Both the position numbers and the translations under genes were made by a program. Positions 1 to 9,297 of a DNA stretch of 64,000 bases are shown one piece after another. The stretch's first letter is position 1; the number at the start of each line of letters is the position of its first letter. Source of the stretch: an uncultured Alphaproteobacteria bacterium (GTDB lineage Bacteria > Pseudomonadota > Alphaproteobacteria > RF32 > CAG-239); the NCBI GenBank assembly GCA_934277545.1, contig CAKQUG010000004.1, positions 118,273 through 182,272 of the forward strand, given 5' to 3'. Below the pieces are notes generated by a model. The model worked only from the letters and a program-made list of their open reading frames with translations. It had not been told where the DNA came from and did no database searches.

Positions 1-10
1 TCAAACAAAA

Positions 11-47
11 AAAAGAAACGGAAATAAAAATCCGTTTCTTTTTTTGT
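11..47. terminator. Bidirectional intrinsic terminator
   Basis: A 12-bp perfect stem (AAAAGAAACGGA at 11-22 with TCCGTTTCTTTT at 31-42) has an 8-nt A-rich loop and T runs on both strands. It can end the minus-strand salvage operon and any plus-strand transcript entering the window. Confidence 0.85.
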
Positions 48-65
48 TGTAAAGCAGTCTGAAAA

Positions 66-722
66 TTATTTTATATTGGGTCTTTCTTTTGACCAAATAA
101 CATTTTCTTTTACTACTTTTGCCGGATTGCCCGCAAGAACGGAATTAGGCTTATGTTTGCCGGAAACGGAAGATGTTACAATACTTCCCCAACCGACGAC
201 ACAGTTATCCGCAATTTTTGTGTTTTTACCGATTTTTACGTCTTTACCAATCCATACATGTTTGCCGATTATCACTTCTTTCCCGATATTTAGAGTATTT
301 CCGTCATTATCGCAAATACTATGAGTATCTGTGCACCATATATCTATACCGGAAGACAGCAGGCAATTTTCGTTTATAATAATTTTAGAATTATCTTCAG
401 CGCAAAATAAAGTGGTTTTTCCGCTGACGTCAACGTTCTGTTTAATTTCTATAATTGCATTTGCGGTCGGAGTATCTTTTATGCCGATGTTTAAACATAT
501 ACTATAAAGTTTGCAATAATCTTTAATAAAAATGTGATTGTCATTACCGTAAATTGTAATATTCAAATCATGGCAATGCGTGGTTTCGCTTATTTCAATT
601 TTGTTGCGGTTTCCGACGATTTTTATTTTTCCGCAACAATGTTTATTGGAAATGGTAACTTGATTACCTGTTCCTTTAATTTTCTTTTTGATTTTATTGA
701 AAGATAAGAGTTTAAACAGCAT
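66..722 (-). CDS. Hexapeptide-repeat acyltransferase (left-handed beta helix)
   Basis: A 218-aa protein whose C-terminal half is a left-handed parallel beta-helix with hexapeptide turns (IGKEVIIGKHVWIGKDVKIG), followed by the NSVLAGNPAKVVKE signature of LpxA/CysE/WbbJ-type acetyltransferases. Such enzymes O- or N-acetylate sugars, usually in surface polysaccharide. Residues 1-100 are also beta-rich but less regular, with paired cysteine/histidine positions (HCCGK, ETTHCHD). It is the last gene of the minus-strand operon after deoA (18-nt gap), which does not itself suggest a nucleoside role; co-transcription may be incidental. ATG start; the stop sits just before a strong terminator. The family call is firm; the acceptor substrate is unknown. 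Confidence 0.8.
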   Translation of the reverse strand: MLFKLLSFNKIKKKIKGTGNQVTISNKHCCGKIKIVGNRNKIEISETTHCHDLNITIYGNDNHIFIKDYCKLYSICLNIGIKDTPTANAIIEIKQNVDVSGKTTLFCAEDNSKIIINENCLLSSGIDIWCTDTHSICDNDGNTLNIGKEVIIGKHVWIGKDVKIGKNTKIADNCVVGWGSIVTSSVSGKHKPNSVLAGNPAKVVKENVIWSKERPNIK

Positions 723-740
723 AATACCAACATTCCTTTT

Positions 741-2051
741 TTATATTTTCAGCAAAATTGGATTATGTACAGGCGGTTGTTTGTCGCGAATTTCAATGGC
801 CTTGAGCAAATCAGACTGCGCTTGGGCAAACTCGCTTTCCTCGTCATAATGCACAATAGCAAGCGGAGTGCGGCCTGCTTCAACCTTGCAGCCGATTTGT
901 GCAAATTCGGTGTAACCTGTGGCTAAATTCAGCTTTTGCCCCGGAACGGTGCGTCCGCCATGCAATTTTATGATACTGACGCCGATAGCGCGGGTGTCCA
1001 TGGCGCAAACATAGCCGTCGATAGCCGCATATATAGGTTTTTGATATTTTGCTTTCGGCAGCATATTTTCATATTTTTCAACAAAAGATGCAGAGCCGCC
1101 AAAGGCCGACACCATTTGTCCGAATTTTTCCAACGCGGCGCCGGAAGAGTGGACTTTTTCCAGTAAATCCAAGGCTTCGTTCAAAGTTTGACAACGTCCG
1201 CATTGCAGTAATAATTCGGCGCCCAGTTCTTTGGTTACGGCGTCTAAGCGTTTGTTGATATTCTGCTTTTTCAAATAGTCTACAGCCTCTTTGATTTCCA
1301 CCGCATTGCCTGCCGACCAGCCTAGAACCTGGTTCATATCGGTTAAAACGGCTCTGGTTTTTGTTCCGGCCTGATTTGCCACATCAACAATAGACTGCGC
1401 CAACGCTTTGGCGTCTTCAAAGTTGCCCATAAACGCACCGTTGCCGCATTTCAAATCCATAACCAAATATTGCAGTCCGGCGGCGAGTTTTTTGGAAAGA
1501 ATGGAGGCGGTAATCAGCGGAATGGACTCTACCGTGCTGCAAACGTCGCGGATGGCGTAAATTTTTTTGTCGGCCGGAGCAAGGTTTGAGGTTTGTCCGA
1601 TAATGGCACAGCCGACTTTTTTTACGGTTTTCTTGAACAAATCGACAGAGGCTTGAGTGTTGTAACCGGCAATGGCTTCAAGTTTATCGATAGTTCCGCC
1701 GGTGTGTCCCAATCCGCGGCCGGCAATCATCGGCACATAAACATCGCACGCCGCCAAAAGCGGAGCCAGCATAAGGCTGACTTTGTCGCCGACGCCGCCG
1801 CTGGAATGTTTGTCGACAATCGGTTTGTCAAAGCCATTCCAGCCTAAAACATCGCCGGAATCGCGCATAGCCAAAGTTAAAGCGGCGGTTTCAGCGGCGT
1901 TAAAACCGTTTAAAAACACAGCCATGGTCAATGCCGCAACCTGAATATCCGCAACTTCGCCGGTTGCCATACCTTTAATAAAACTGCTGATTTCTTCGCT
2001 GCTTAAAGTTTCGTGATTGCGTTTGCGGCGTATAATTTCCTGAGGTATCAT
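741..2051 (-). CDS. deoA: Thymidine phosphorylase
   Basis: 436 aa, close to the ~440 aa of E. coli DeoA. It reversibly phosphorolyses thymidine (or deoxyuridine) to the base plus 2-deoxyribose-1-phosphate in the cytoplasm. The family signature GHTGGTIDKLEAI is present near residue 117, preceded by KHSSGGVGDKVSL, the phosphate/substrate loop; the N-terminal helical domain (EEISSFIKGM) and the C-terminal alpha/beta domain are both complete. AAGGAG lies about 7 nt before the ATG. It lies 10 nt after pnp, so cdd-pnp-deoA form one salvage unit in which cytidine is deaminated and pyrimidine and purine nucleosides are then cleaved. No deoC or deoB is in view. Confidence 0.96.
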   Translation of the reverse strand: MIPQEIIRRKRNHETLSSEEISSFIKGMATGEVADIQVAALTMAVFLNGFNAAETAALTLAMRDSGDVLGWNGFDKPIVDKHSSGGVGDKVSLMLAPLLAACDVYVPMIAGRGLGHTGGTIDKLEAIAGYNTQASVDLFKKTVKKVGCAIIGQTSNLAPADKKIYAIRDVCSTVESIPLITASILSKKLAAGLQYLVMDLKCGNGAFMGNFEDAKALAQSIVDVANQAGTKTRAVLTDMNQVLGWSAGNAVEIKEAVDYLKKQNINKRLDAVTKELGAELLLQCGRCQTLNEALDLLEKVHSSGAALEKFGQMVSAFGGSASFVEKYENMLPKAKYQKPIYAAIDGYVCAMDTRAIGVSIIKLHGGRTVPGQKLNLATGYTEFAQIGCKVEAGRTPLAIVHYDEESEFAQAQSDLLKAIEIRDKQPPVHNPILLKI

Positions 2052-2061
2052 AGCAAGCTCC

Positions 2062-2859
2062 TTAATATTGCGCTAAATAGTTTTTAATGAGTGTTTCCAG
2101 TTTTTTAGAAGATTTTTCGACTTGAGCCAGCACATCTTGGTGGTTTTGCACCTCGGCTGTTAAACCGGTTCCCAAGTTGGAAATAACCGAAAAAGCCAAA
2201 ACTTTTATGTTTTTGTGCACGGCGGAAATAACTTCCGGCACGGTGGACATACCGACGGCGTCGGCGCCGAACAGACGAAACAGTTTAACTTCGCTCGGGG
2301 TTTCATAATTAGGCCCCATTGCAAATAAATAGACGCCTTCCAACAGCGGAATATCCAAAGTTTCAGCCATTTCTTTCACAATGCCGCGGGTTTCTGCATC
2401 ATAAGCGTTGCTCATGTCAGGAAAATATGGTTCGTCGTGCGGACCAATCAGAGGATTGCGGGCGCTGAAATTGATGTGGTCTTTGATAAGCATAAGGCTG
2501 CCTGCCGGCATATTTATGTCAAGCGAGCCGGCGGCGTTGGTGATAATCAGCTGCTTTACTCCCAAAGCCGCGAGCAGGCCGATGACTTCGGCAATCAACT
2601 GCGGGGCTATTCCTTCATAAAGATGAAAACGTCCTTCCATGCAAATTACATTGTGCGCGCCGATTTTTCCGGCGGCAAAGCGGCCTTTGTGCCCGGCAAC
2701 AGTAGTTTGCGGAAAGTCAGGAATATCGGAGTAGTTTATATAAACAGGATTTTCGACTGCTTGGCTCACGCCGTCCAAACCTGAACCCAAAATCAGCGCT
2801 GTGTCAGGTGCAAATCCGTTTAAGTGTTGTTTAATATAATTAAGTGAATTATTCAGCAT
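2062..2859 (-). CDS. Purine nucleoside phosphorylase (trimeric, PunA/XapA class)
   Basis: 265 aa, the usual size of the trimeric class rather than the hexameric DeoD class. It cleaves purine (deoxy)ribonucleosides with phosphate to the base and (deoxy)ribose-1-phosphate. Visible motifs run in order: LGSGLDG phosphate loop (residues ~24-30), GHKGRF, MEGRFHLYEG (~74-83), TNAAGSL (base-pocket region), GPNYETPSE (~183) and GADAVGMSTVPEV. The purine-site Asn is probably the one in SVISNLGTG. Its start overlaps the end of cdd by 11 bp, implying translational coupling. The class is clear; symbol usage (punA, deoD, xapA) differs between species, so none is given. Confidence 0.94.
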   Translation of the reverse strand: MLNNSLNYIKQHLNGFAPDTALILGSGLDGVSQAVENPVYINYSDIPDFPQTTVAGHKGRFAAGKIGAHNVICMEGRFHLYEGIAPQLIAEVIGLLAALGVKQLIITNAAGSLDINMPAGSLMLIKDHINFSARNPLIGPHDEPYFPDMSNAYDAETRGIVKEMAETLDIPLLEGVYLFAMGPNYETPSEVKLFRLFGADAVGMSTVPEVISAVHKNIKVLAFSVISNLGTGLTAEVQNHQDVLAQVEKSSKKLETLIKNYLAQY

Positions 2860-3253
2860 TTTTCATATCTCCGGCTTTAAAAAAATTTGGTAAAAGTTCA
2901 TATAATCTGAATGTTGTAATTTTACCGCTTAAATCAGCGCTTAAAACCAATGTGTTTTCATCACCGAATTCTAAAATTTTTTGCAGGCAGTTGCCGCAAG
3001 GCAAAATTTGCGCCGTGTCCGCAATCACTAAAATCCGGCTTATCGAGGTTTCGCCGTCGGCAACCATTGCCGATATTGCTCCTGCTTCGGCGCAGGTTCC
3101 GCACGGATAAGACGCGTTTTCTACATTACAGCCCCCGAATAATTTGCCGTTTTTGCTTAAAATTGCCGCGCCCACCTTAAAATGCGAATAAGGAGTATAA
3201 GCGTTGAGACGGCAATTTGCCGCCAATTCAAACAATTTTTTTGTATTTTCCAT
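2849..3253 (-). CDS. cdd: Cytidine deaminase
   Basis: 134 aa, typical of the small homotetrameric cytidine deaminases. It hydrolyses (deoxy)cytidine to (deoxy)uridine. The zinc site is visible: CGTCAEAGAIS carries the first Cys and the catalytic Glu (CAE), and PCGNCLQKI carries the other two Cys ligands. The N-terminal substrate motif YTPYSHFKVGAAI and the following GGCNVENASYPCG are canonical. First gene of the minus-strand salvage operon, directly behind a TTGACT/TACAAT promoter (3288-3317), and overlapping the next gene by 11 bp. Confidence 0.96.
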   Translation of the reverse strand: MENTKKLFELAANCRLNAYTPYSHFKVGAAILSKNGKLFGGCNVENASYPCGTCAEAGAISAMVADGETSISRILVIADTAQILPCGNCLQKILEFGDENTLVLSADLSGKITTFRLYELLPNFFKAGDMKNAE

Positions 3254-3280
3254 AGTTTTACCCCGTTAGTGAAAAAAATA

Positions 3281-3317
3281 TTGATTTATTGTAGGGATAA
3301 GATACACTAAAAGTCAA
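3281..3317. promoter_or_regulatory. Overlapping divergent promoters (cdd operon / asmA-like gene)
   Basis: Minus strand: TTGACT (3312-3317), 18-nt spacer, TACAAT (3288-3293), pointing to cdd. Plus strand: TTGATT (3281-3286), 16-nt spacer, TACACT (3303-3308), pointing to the AsmA-like gene. The two overlap, so the polymerases would compete. The minus-strand one is the stronger match. Confidence 0.55.
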
Positions 3318-3347
3318 GTTTATCTTTTATCCGGTGGGAGAAAAACG

Positions 3348-6300
3348 GTGGTTAAGAAAATAATTTTGATATTTTTAGGAATTGTGATAGTTGCTGTCGG
3401 CGGCTTGTTTGCTTATATTTCCATGGTGGATTGGAATACTCATCGTCAGGATATTGCCGATAAAATTTCGGAAATAACCGGCAAAAAAATCGAGTTTTCC
3501 GGTCCTATCAGCGTGGAACTTTTGCCGCAGCCGACGTTAAGTGCTAAAAATGTCAAAATCATCAATCCTAACCGAAACGCCGAAGTTTTGGCAACCATAG
3601 ATAGTCTGAATACCGTTGTGTCTCTGCAGTCGCTGCTGAAGGGTACGCCTGATATACGATCCTTGTCTCTGGTGGGCGCCGAAGTTTGGGTAAACATAAA
3701 TGAAAACGGCGAGCTGAATTGGCAGAATTATAATAAATCTTCATTCAGCGATTCTGACCGAAATACCAGATTACAAAGTTTAAACATTCAAAACGCCTTG
3801 GTGCACTTTGAAAACGCTGCAGAAAAAATGCAGTTTGATTTGTCGCAGTTTAACGCTGATATACAGGCCGAAACCTTGGCTGGGCCATATCGTTTGGATG
3901 GTAATTTTATGAAAAATCAAGACCATTTCGGCGTAGCGCTTAACTTGGGCAGTTTTTCCGGCTTGAACGATGTTACTGTTAATTTTGCCATTACTCATCC
4001 AAAATCGGAAAGCTATTTGCGTTTTGACGGCACATATATGCCAAACGAACAGGCGTATAAAGGCGATTTCAGCGGCAACTCCAAACAAACCGCCGATTTT
4101 GCCAATATTTTGACCGATATGAAAATTTTGGATGAAATATATAATGTGCCGCTGCAATTTTCGGTTGGTATAGAAACAGACAGCGAGCAAATAAAACTTT
4201 CGAGCTTTATTATTAAATACGGCAATTTCATGGAAGGCGCCGGCAGCATGCTTATTCCGCTGCGCGCCGAGCAAGGGCAAAACCGCAATGTGGATTTGAA
4301 ATATCAGCTGGTTAATTTGGATTTGCGTCCGCTATTGTCAATTTTTAAAGCGGAATATAAAAATTTTGTTGAGAAGGGCAGTGTTTATAAGCCGGACTTT
4401 AATATAAACATAAATGCCGACATCAGTTCAGAACGCGTGGTGCTGAATGATGAACAATCCGGCGCGCTGGAAAGCGTCAGCCTGAAAGGCGCCTGGAAAG
4501 ACAATATGCTGTCTTTGGATGAATTTTATGCCGCCTGCGCCGGTAATACCGTGCTGACGATGGAAGGTAGTTTGGTCGAAGAAAATCAGTCTCCGCAGTA
4601 TTTTTTGAAAGTTTCGGCAGACAGCAAAGACTTTTTGGCGTTTTTGAACGGTTTGGGTTTCAAACTGCAATCCTATACGCAGGCAACTTATCGCAACGCT
4701 AATGTTGCATTCAGCCTGAGCGGTAACAATAATGCGGTTTCGGCTAATGACATTAAATTCAGCATGGATAAAATGAACATAACCGGCGTGGCTGGCGGAA
4801 CCTTTAAAGATGACGGCAATATTTATGAAATACAGCTGGCGGCGGATACGCTGAATTTGGATAATTATTTGCCTAATGATAAAAAATCGCAGGATTTTAT
4901 GAGTATGCTCAAAAGCGATATTCAGAATTTGAGTTTTTTGAAATGGATAACTTTGCATGCTAATTTGCAGGCGGAAAATCTGATTTTTAGAAATGCTGCC
5001 ATGACAGAGGCTTCACTGCAAATTGAAACAGAGGAGGAGAGCGGTAAATTGCATGTAGTTGAAGCGTCGGCGGAAAACATGTATAACACCGATTTCAAAT
5101 TAAGCGCAGATGTTGAAAATTTAGGCAGTTTGGATATAAGTTTTGCTAATTTAAAATTTGACGTGCAGTCAAAAAATTTTGAAAACATAAAGAATAAACT
5201 CAAATTGCCGTTGCCGGATTGGAAAATTTTTGCCTCAGGTAATTTTAACGCCGCCGGCGAATATAACGGTAATCTGCACGAAGGAAATTTTCAGATAAAA
5301 GGCGCGGTCGGCGATGTTAAAGTTGAATATAACGGCGAAATAAAACAAGATGAAAACTTTGGCTTTTCCGGCGATATTGATATAAAAACCACCAATTTCA
5401 GCGAATTTGTAAACAATATCGGCGGCACGCTTAAATCGGAAAATTCACTTCGCGGCGCCTTGAACTGTAAAAGCAAAGTTGCCGGCACCAGTGCAGAATG
5501 GAATTTTGATGAAACAAACTGTTTGTTGGGAATTGCCAATTATCAGGGCAGCGGTCAGGTTCAAACCAATAAAAACAGCTATAAAATTAAAGCTATGGTT
5601 AAAACCGACGATTTGAATTTGGAAAATATAACTGATGTGCAATATGCCATGAACGCTCCGGCGATTAACCGTCAGCAGGAAAACAGCTTTTTTGCCCGCC
5701 CGGAAGTTAATGCCGATACTTTTGTTTTTGACATTTACCGCAACTTGGATTTGGATATAGATTTGACTGCAGATAAAGTCGGGTATCGCGGTAAAACGTT
5801 CAATCAGCTGCATACCAACATTTTGAATTCCGAAAACATTATGCAGCTAAAGAATTTAACAGCGGTGTTTAATGACTTGAATTTCAGCGGCGATATACAG
5901 ATAAACTATGTGCAGACGCCGACAGTTAAAGGCAATATGAAAATCGGAAATATCGTTTTGAACGGTGCCGGCGGCAATGTCTATGGTTTTAACAGCGGTG
6001 TTTTGAACTTGGAAGGCAGTTTTGAAATGCCGGCGGCGTCGGTCAGCGATTTTGTTAATAATTATACCGGCAGCTTGCGCTTTAGCGGAACGGATGTAGC
6101 GGTCAAAGGTCTGGATATTGCTAAAATAGAAGAAGATTTGTCGGGACGCGAATATTCTAAAGGCTTGTTCCAGCAAATCCGCGACAGTTTGCAATCCGGT
6201 GAAACCGCTTTTTCAGAATTTTCAGGTGAAATAAAAGCAGACAGCGGAAATTTGCTTTATAACAATTTTGTTCTTAAAGCGGACGGCGCAGATATTGCCG

Positions 6301-7610
6301 TCGACGGTACTTTGAACGTTTCGGAATGGAAAATGAACAATACCTTTACGGTAAATTTAATTGCTTTACCTGATATTCCGCAGTTTTCTTTCAGTTTGTC
6401 GGGGTTGGTAAACAAACCGGCGCTGGATATAAACATTGAGGAAGTGGCTCGTAAATATGACGCGCACTGGGAACAAATTGAGGCAGAGGAAAAAGAGCGT
6501 AAAGCCGAAGAGATACGTCAGCTTAATCAAAAAATGAGCGAGGCGCAGGAAAAAGTTAAGCAAGTTTCGGAAATTGCCAACTCGTTTGTTCCACAGCTGG
6601 AGGAATATCAAAAAAACAGCCGAGATGAAACTTATGTGGCCTGGTATGAGGAAAGACTGGCTGAAATTTCACAAATCAACCAAACATTGGATGGAATGAA
6701 AGCACAGGAACATCTGCCGGACTTTACGGAAGCCGATGTGCAGGAAATCAATGATTATTGCAGGCAAACCGGTTCGCGCCTGGATAATTTGCCGGCAGAA
6801 ATACAGGAACATTATCAGAATGATGTGCTGGGCAGATTCGGAAAAATTACCCCGAGTTTGGCGGAAAATAACCAAAAATATGAAGAGTTGAATGTTCAAT
6901 ATCAGCAGTTGCTTAAAGATAAGTTTGAAGAGCTTTCAAAAATTGAAGCCGCGGCTGTAATGTCGCAAAATCAGAAACTTAAAGGCTATCAAACAGAATT
7001 TAGCGGTTTAAATGAAGAATTGCGTAAAAAATATGAAGAAACCGCGCGGCAAATTCAAGAAACGGAAAATCTGCAGAATGATATTCCGCAGCTGGAGCAA
7101 AAAACTGCTGATTTATATAAGCAGCTGGATGAATATTCAAACAGCGTTCAAAAAGCCGAAGATGTTTTTGCAAAAACACAAACGCTTTTAAATGAAATAT
7201 CGGCGGAGCAGCAAAAAATATACGCAGAGAAAATAGCCAAGAAAAAAGAAGAAGAAAAAAAGAAAAAAGCCGAGGAGGGTAATTTAGAATACGGCGGCGA
7301 AACTGAAACGGTCGAAACCGAAGATGATGCAAATGCGGCGTCGGATAACAGTTTGCCGGTAATAAATGTAAAGAACAATCATATTGACGACGACGCGCCG
7401 CAAATGGTGATAAAAGTGGAGCCGGGGCAGGTAAATAAGCCGACTTTGCGTAAAATTACCACCGAAAACGCCGAGGCAAAAGTAACGGTCAGCGGCACTA
7501 TCAAAAAGTCGTATGAAGAAAAATCGGCAGAAACGCCTAAAACCGGAGGCTTGTTGAAAGAAGTTGAAGGCGCGGTGCAAAAACCGACCGGAAGAATAAT
7601 TGTGAAATAA
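3348..7610 (+). CDS. AsmA family protein with long C-terminal coiled coil
   Basis: 1420 aa, starting at GTG with GGGAG 7-8 nt upstream. One N-terminal membrane anchor (IILIFLGIVIVAVGGLFAYI, residues 4-23) is followed by the AsmA N-domain (WNTHRQDIADKISEITGKKI, ~29-48; LLPQPTLSAKNVKI) and long beta-rich repeats typical of AsmA/TamB-like 'bridge' proteins, which are thought to carry phospholipid across the periplasm or to affect outer-membrane assembly. The AsmA C-domain appears near residues 860-1030. Unusually, residues ~1035-1310 form a charged coiled coil (runs such as EEKERKAEEIRQLNQKMSEA, KKKEEEKKKKAEE) ending in an acidic low-complexity tail. Standalone transcript between divergent promoters and galU. 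The family is sure; the exact role is not. Confidence 0.85.
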   Translation: MVKKIILIFLGIVIVAVGGLFAYISMVDWNTHRQDIADKISEITGKKIEFSGPISVELLPQPTLSAKNVKIINPNRNAEVLATIDSLNTVVSLQSLLKGTPDIRSLSLVGAEVWVNINENGELNWQNYNKSSFSDSDRNTRLQSLNIQNALVHFENAAEKMQFDLSQFNADIQAETLAGPYRLDGNFMKNQDHFGVALNLGSFSGLNDVTVNFAITHPKSESYLRFDGTYMPNEQAYKGDFSGNSKQTADFANILTDMKILDEIYNVPLQFSVGIETDSEQIKLSSFIIKYGNFMEGAGSMLIPLRAEQGQNRNVDLKYQLVNLDLRPLLSIFKAEYKNFVEKGSVYKPDFNININADISSERVVLNDEQSGALESVSLKGAWKDNMLSLDEFYAACAGNTVLTMEGSLVEENQSPQYFLKVSADSKDFLAFLNGLGFKLQSYTQATYRNANVAFSLSGNNNAVSANDIKFSMDKMNITGVAGGTFKDDGNIYEIQLAADTLNLDNYLPNDKKSQDFMSMLKSDIQNLSFLKWITLHANLQAENLIFRNAAMTEASLQIETEEESGKLHVVEASAENMYNTDFKLSADVENLGSLDISFANLKFDVQSKNFENIKNKLKLPLPDWKIFASGNFNAAGEYNGNLHEGNFQIKGAVGDVKVEYNGEIKQDENFGFSGDIDIKTTNFSEFVNNIGGTLKSENSLRGALNCKSKVAGTSAEWNFDETNCLLGIANYQGSGQVQTNKNSYKIKAMVKTDDLNLENITDVQYAMNAPAINRQQENSFFARPEVNADTFVFDIYRNLDLDIDLTADKVGYRGKTFNQLHTNILNSENIMQLKNLTAVFNDLNFSGDIQINYVQTPTVKGNMKIGNIVLNGAGGNVYGFNSGVLNLEGSFEMPAASVSDFVNNYTGSLRFSGTDVAVKGLDIAKIEEDLSGREYSKGLFQQIRDSLQSGETAFSEFSGEIKADSGNLLYNNFVLKADGADIAVDGTLNVSEWKMNNTFTVNLIALPDIPQFSFSLSGLVNKPALDINIEEVARKYDAHWEQIEAEEKERKAEEIRQLNQKMSEAQEKVKQVSEIANSFVPQLEEYQKNSRDETYVAWYEERLAEISQINQTLDGMKAQEHLPDFTEADVQEINDYCRQTGSRLDNLPAEIQEHYQNDVLGRFGKITPSLAENNQKYEELNVQYQQLLKDKFEELSKIEAAAVMSQNQKLKGYQTEFSGLNEELRKKYEETARQIQETENLQNDIPQLEQKTADLYKQLDEYSNSVQKAEDVFAKTQTLLNEISAEQQKIYAEKIAKKKEEEKKKKAEEGNLEYGGETETVETEDDANAASDNSLPVINVKNNHIDDDAPQMVIKVEPGQVNKPTLRKITTENAEAKVTVSGTIKKSYEEKSAETPKTGGLLKEVEGAVQKPTGRIIVK

Positions 7611-7636
7611 ATTTTAACAATACTTGTTAAATATTT

Positions 7637-7665
7637 TTATCATGTTAAATTAAGTGTACTATAAT
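7637..7665 (+). promoter_or_regulatory. Sigma70-type promoter for the galU-like gene
   Basis: TTATCA (7637-7642), 17-nt spacer, perfect TATAAT (7660-7665). GGAG follows at 7672 and the ATG is at 7683, so the 5' UTR is very short. Confidence 0.6.
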
Positions 7666-7682
7666 AATTATGGAGATGTAAA

Positions 7683-8573
7683 ATGACCAGAAAACCTGAA
7701 GTTTGCGTACTGCCGGTGGCAGGACTTTCAACCCGCAATTTGCCGACAACCAAAGTTTTGCACAAGGGATTTATGACGCTGGATAACATTCCGGTAATTC
7801 AATACGCAGTTGACAGCTGCGCCGAAGCCGGAATTAAAGAAATTGTTTTTATCTACAGCGACGATTCTTGTAAGCATTTGTTTGAAAAATATTATTCGCC
7901 GGCGCCGGAATTGGAAGCTCACTTGAAAGAAAAAAACAAGTTGGATTTGCTGGAAAAAGTACAAAAAATCATTCCGGCCGGAATGAAATTTTCTTTTGCC
8001 CGCCAAAGCGAACCAAAAGGCAACGGACACGCCATTTTGATGGCTAAAGAACTTATCGGAAAACGTGATTTCGCTGTGATGTGGGTGGACGATGTTTACA
8101 TCAATCTGCACGGCGATGGAGTTTTGAAACAACTTTGCGATGTGTATGAAGAAAAGGGCGGTATTGTTGAAAATATCATGGAGTGCCCTCGTCAGGAAAT
8201 GGTGCGTTACGGCGCTTTGGTCGGAGCTAAGCGCGACGGCAATGTGGTGCGTGCCACCGGTTTGGTTGAAAAGCCGAAATTAGAGGAAGTTCCTTCTAAT
8301 TATGCCTCTATGGGACCGTATGTTATACCTAACGAGGTTTTGGACGTTTTGCCGGAAGTAACCAAAGGTACCAACGGAGAAATAAACCTGACCGATGCTT
8401 TAAATTTGGCGGCTATGCGCGGAATGCCGATTTACGGCGTGTTGTGCAAAGGCTTGCGTTTTGACTGCGGTACCAACGCTGATTTACAGCGCTCAAACTT
8501 GAAACTAAGCCTGATGAACAGCGGCGAGCTGCGAGCTTATGCGCGTGAGCTTTTAGACACTATGGATATATAA
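7683..8573 (+). CDS. galU: GalU-like UTP-glucose-1-phosphate uridylyltransferase
   Basis: 296 aa, the length of bacterial GalU, which makes UDP-glucose from UTP and glucose-1-phosphate for envelope sugars. N-terminal nucleotide-binding motif VLPVAGLSTRNLPTTKVL (residues 9-26), then IQYAVDSCAEAGI, QSEPKGNGHAILMAKELIG, and VEKPKLEEVPSNYASMGPYV; a near-C-terminal FDCGTNADLQ corresponds to the YDCGxKxGY segment. Odd: the usual PKEMLP after the first motif is HKGFMTLDN, and the metal-site LPDD segment is WVDD. It is therefore divergent and could prefer another sugar-1-phosphate. Monocistronic, with its own promoter and a strong terminator. Family confidence is high; the precise substrate is an inference. 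Confidence 0.82.
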   Translation: MTRKPEVCVLPVAGLSTRNLPTTKVLHKGFMTLDNIPVIQYAVDSCAEAGIKEIVFIYSDDSCKHLFEKYYSPAPELEAHLKEKNKLDLLEKVQKIIPAGMKFSFARQSEPKGNGHAILMAKELIGKRDFAVMWVDDVYINLHGDGVLKQLCDVYEEKGGIVENIMECPRQEMVRYGALVGAKRDGNVVRATGLVEKPKLEEVPSNYASMGPYVIPNEVLDVLPEVTKGTNGEINLTDALNLAAMRGMPIYGVLCKGLRFDCGTNADLQRSNLKLSLMNSGELRAYARELLDTMDI

Positions 8574-8596
8574 TAAATATATCAATTTACGAAAAA

Positions 8597-8630
8597 AGCC
8601 CCGAGTGTTTAAACGCCCGGGGTATTTTTG
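8597..8630. terminator. Bidirectional terminator between convergent genes
   Basis: CCCCG...CGGGG stem (8599-8622) extended by GTG/CGC around a TTTAAA loop. T run at 8624-8629 on plus and an A run at 8592-8597 serving the minus strand. It serves the galU-like gene and the 8638 gene. Confidence 0.88.
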
Positions 8631-8637
8631 AATCCGG

Positions 8638-9069
8638 TTAATTTACGGCGGCGACGGTAACAATCTCTAAAGGCGTATTCCATTCTTCGCCGACTTTTCC
8701 GACTTGTAAGCCGTTCCATATTTCATAGTTTCCGGTTCCGAAATATTGTTTGGCGATTTGCAAAACGGTATTAAGCATTGTCGGTGAAATGTTATCAACT
8801 TTGCGGAAAAATGATGTTTTATAAAAAACGATTTTGCCGTCTTTTATATAGCCTCGGTCCAGTTTTTCAAATTCTTGAGATGGCAGGTTATATTCTTCTT
8901 GCAGATAAACACGGTGTTCGCGCTGGTCTTTAATGTTTACGGCACATTGTCCGTTGCTTAAAAAGGCAAAGGCAATGCGGCTTTTATGAAAGTTTGCCGC
9001 GCCTGAGCTTTCTTGTGCGGTTAAATTTATGTTTTTTCCGTTGATTACTGTGTTTTTATTATACGGCAT
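8638..9069 (-). CDS. Hypothetical protein, 143 aa
   Basis: Not recognised. The start is placed at 9069 because GGAGG precedes that ATG by 5 nt; a further ATG 12 nt upstream overlaps the SD itself and is less likely. The protein is soluble (no signal peptide or membrane segment), rich in Asn/Lys/Gln, with aromatic-rich stretches near the C-terminus (AKQYFGTGNYEIWNGLQVG). A perfect TATAAT at 9096-9101 on the minus strand, with a weak TGGACT 18 nt before it, supports expression. Convergent with galU, divergent from gyrA. Length and clean signals make it a real gene, of unknown function. Confidence 0.65.
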   Translation of the reverse strand: MPYNKNTVINGKNINLTAQESSGAANFHKSRIAFAFLSNGQCAVNIKDQREHRVYLQEEYNLPSQEFEKLDRGYIKDGKIVFYKTSFFRKVDNISPTMLNTVLQIAKQYFGTGNYEIWNGLQVGKVGEEWNTPLEIVTVAAVN

Positions 9070-9297
9070 TTTTTCCTCCATAAAATGGCAGTTGAATTAT
9101 AGCATATTCTTAACAAGAAAGTCCATAGCTGTTTTGTTAACTTTTAAAAGTTAAAATCGATTTTAAGGCGGTTTTTTTGCCCATAGACGCAAAAGTCCTA
9201 TTTTATGTTGGGTATAAATTTGAGAAAAAACTTTTTATTGACGCTTAAATTTGCTATGTTTAGGCAGTTTAACAAGTTTAAAGAAAAGAGGTATAAA

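Noticed and set aside
9205..9297. 31-residue N-terminal extension of GyrA
   Set aside because: The upstream ATG has no SD and the extension is not like GyrA; the GTG at 9298 has AAGAGG correctly placed.
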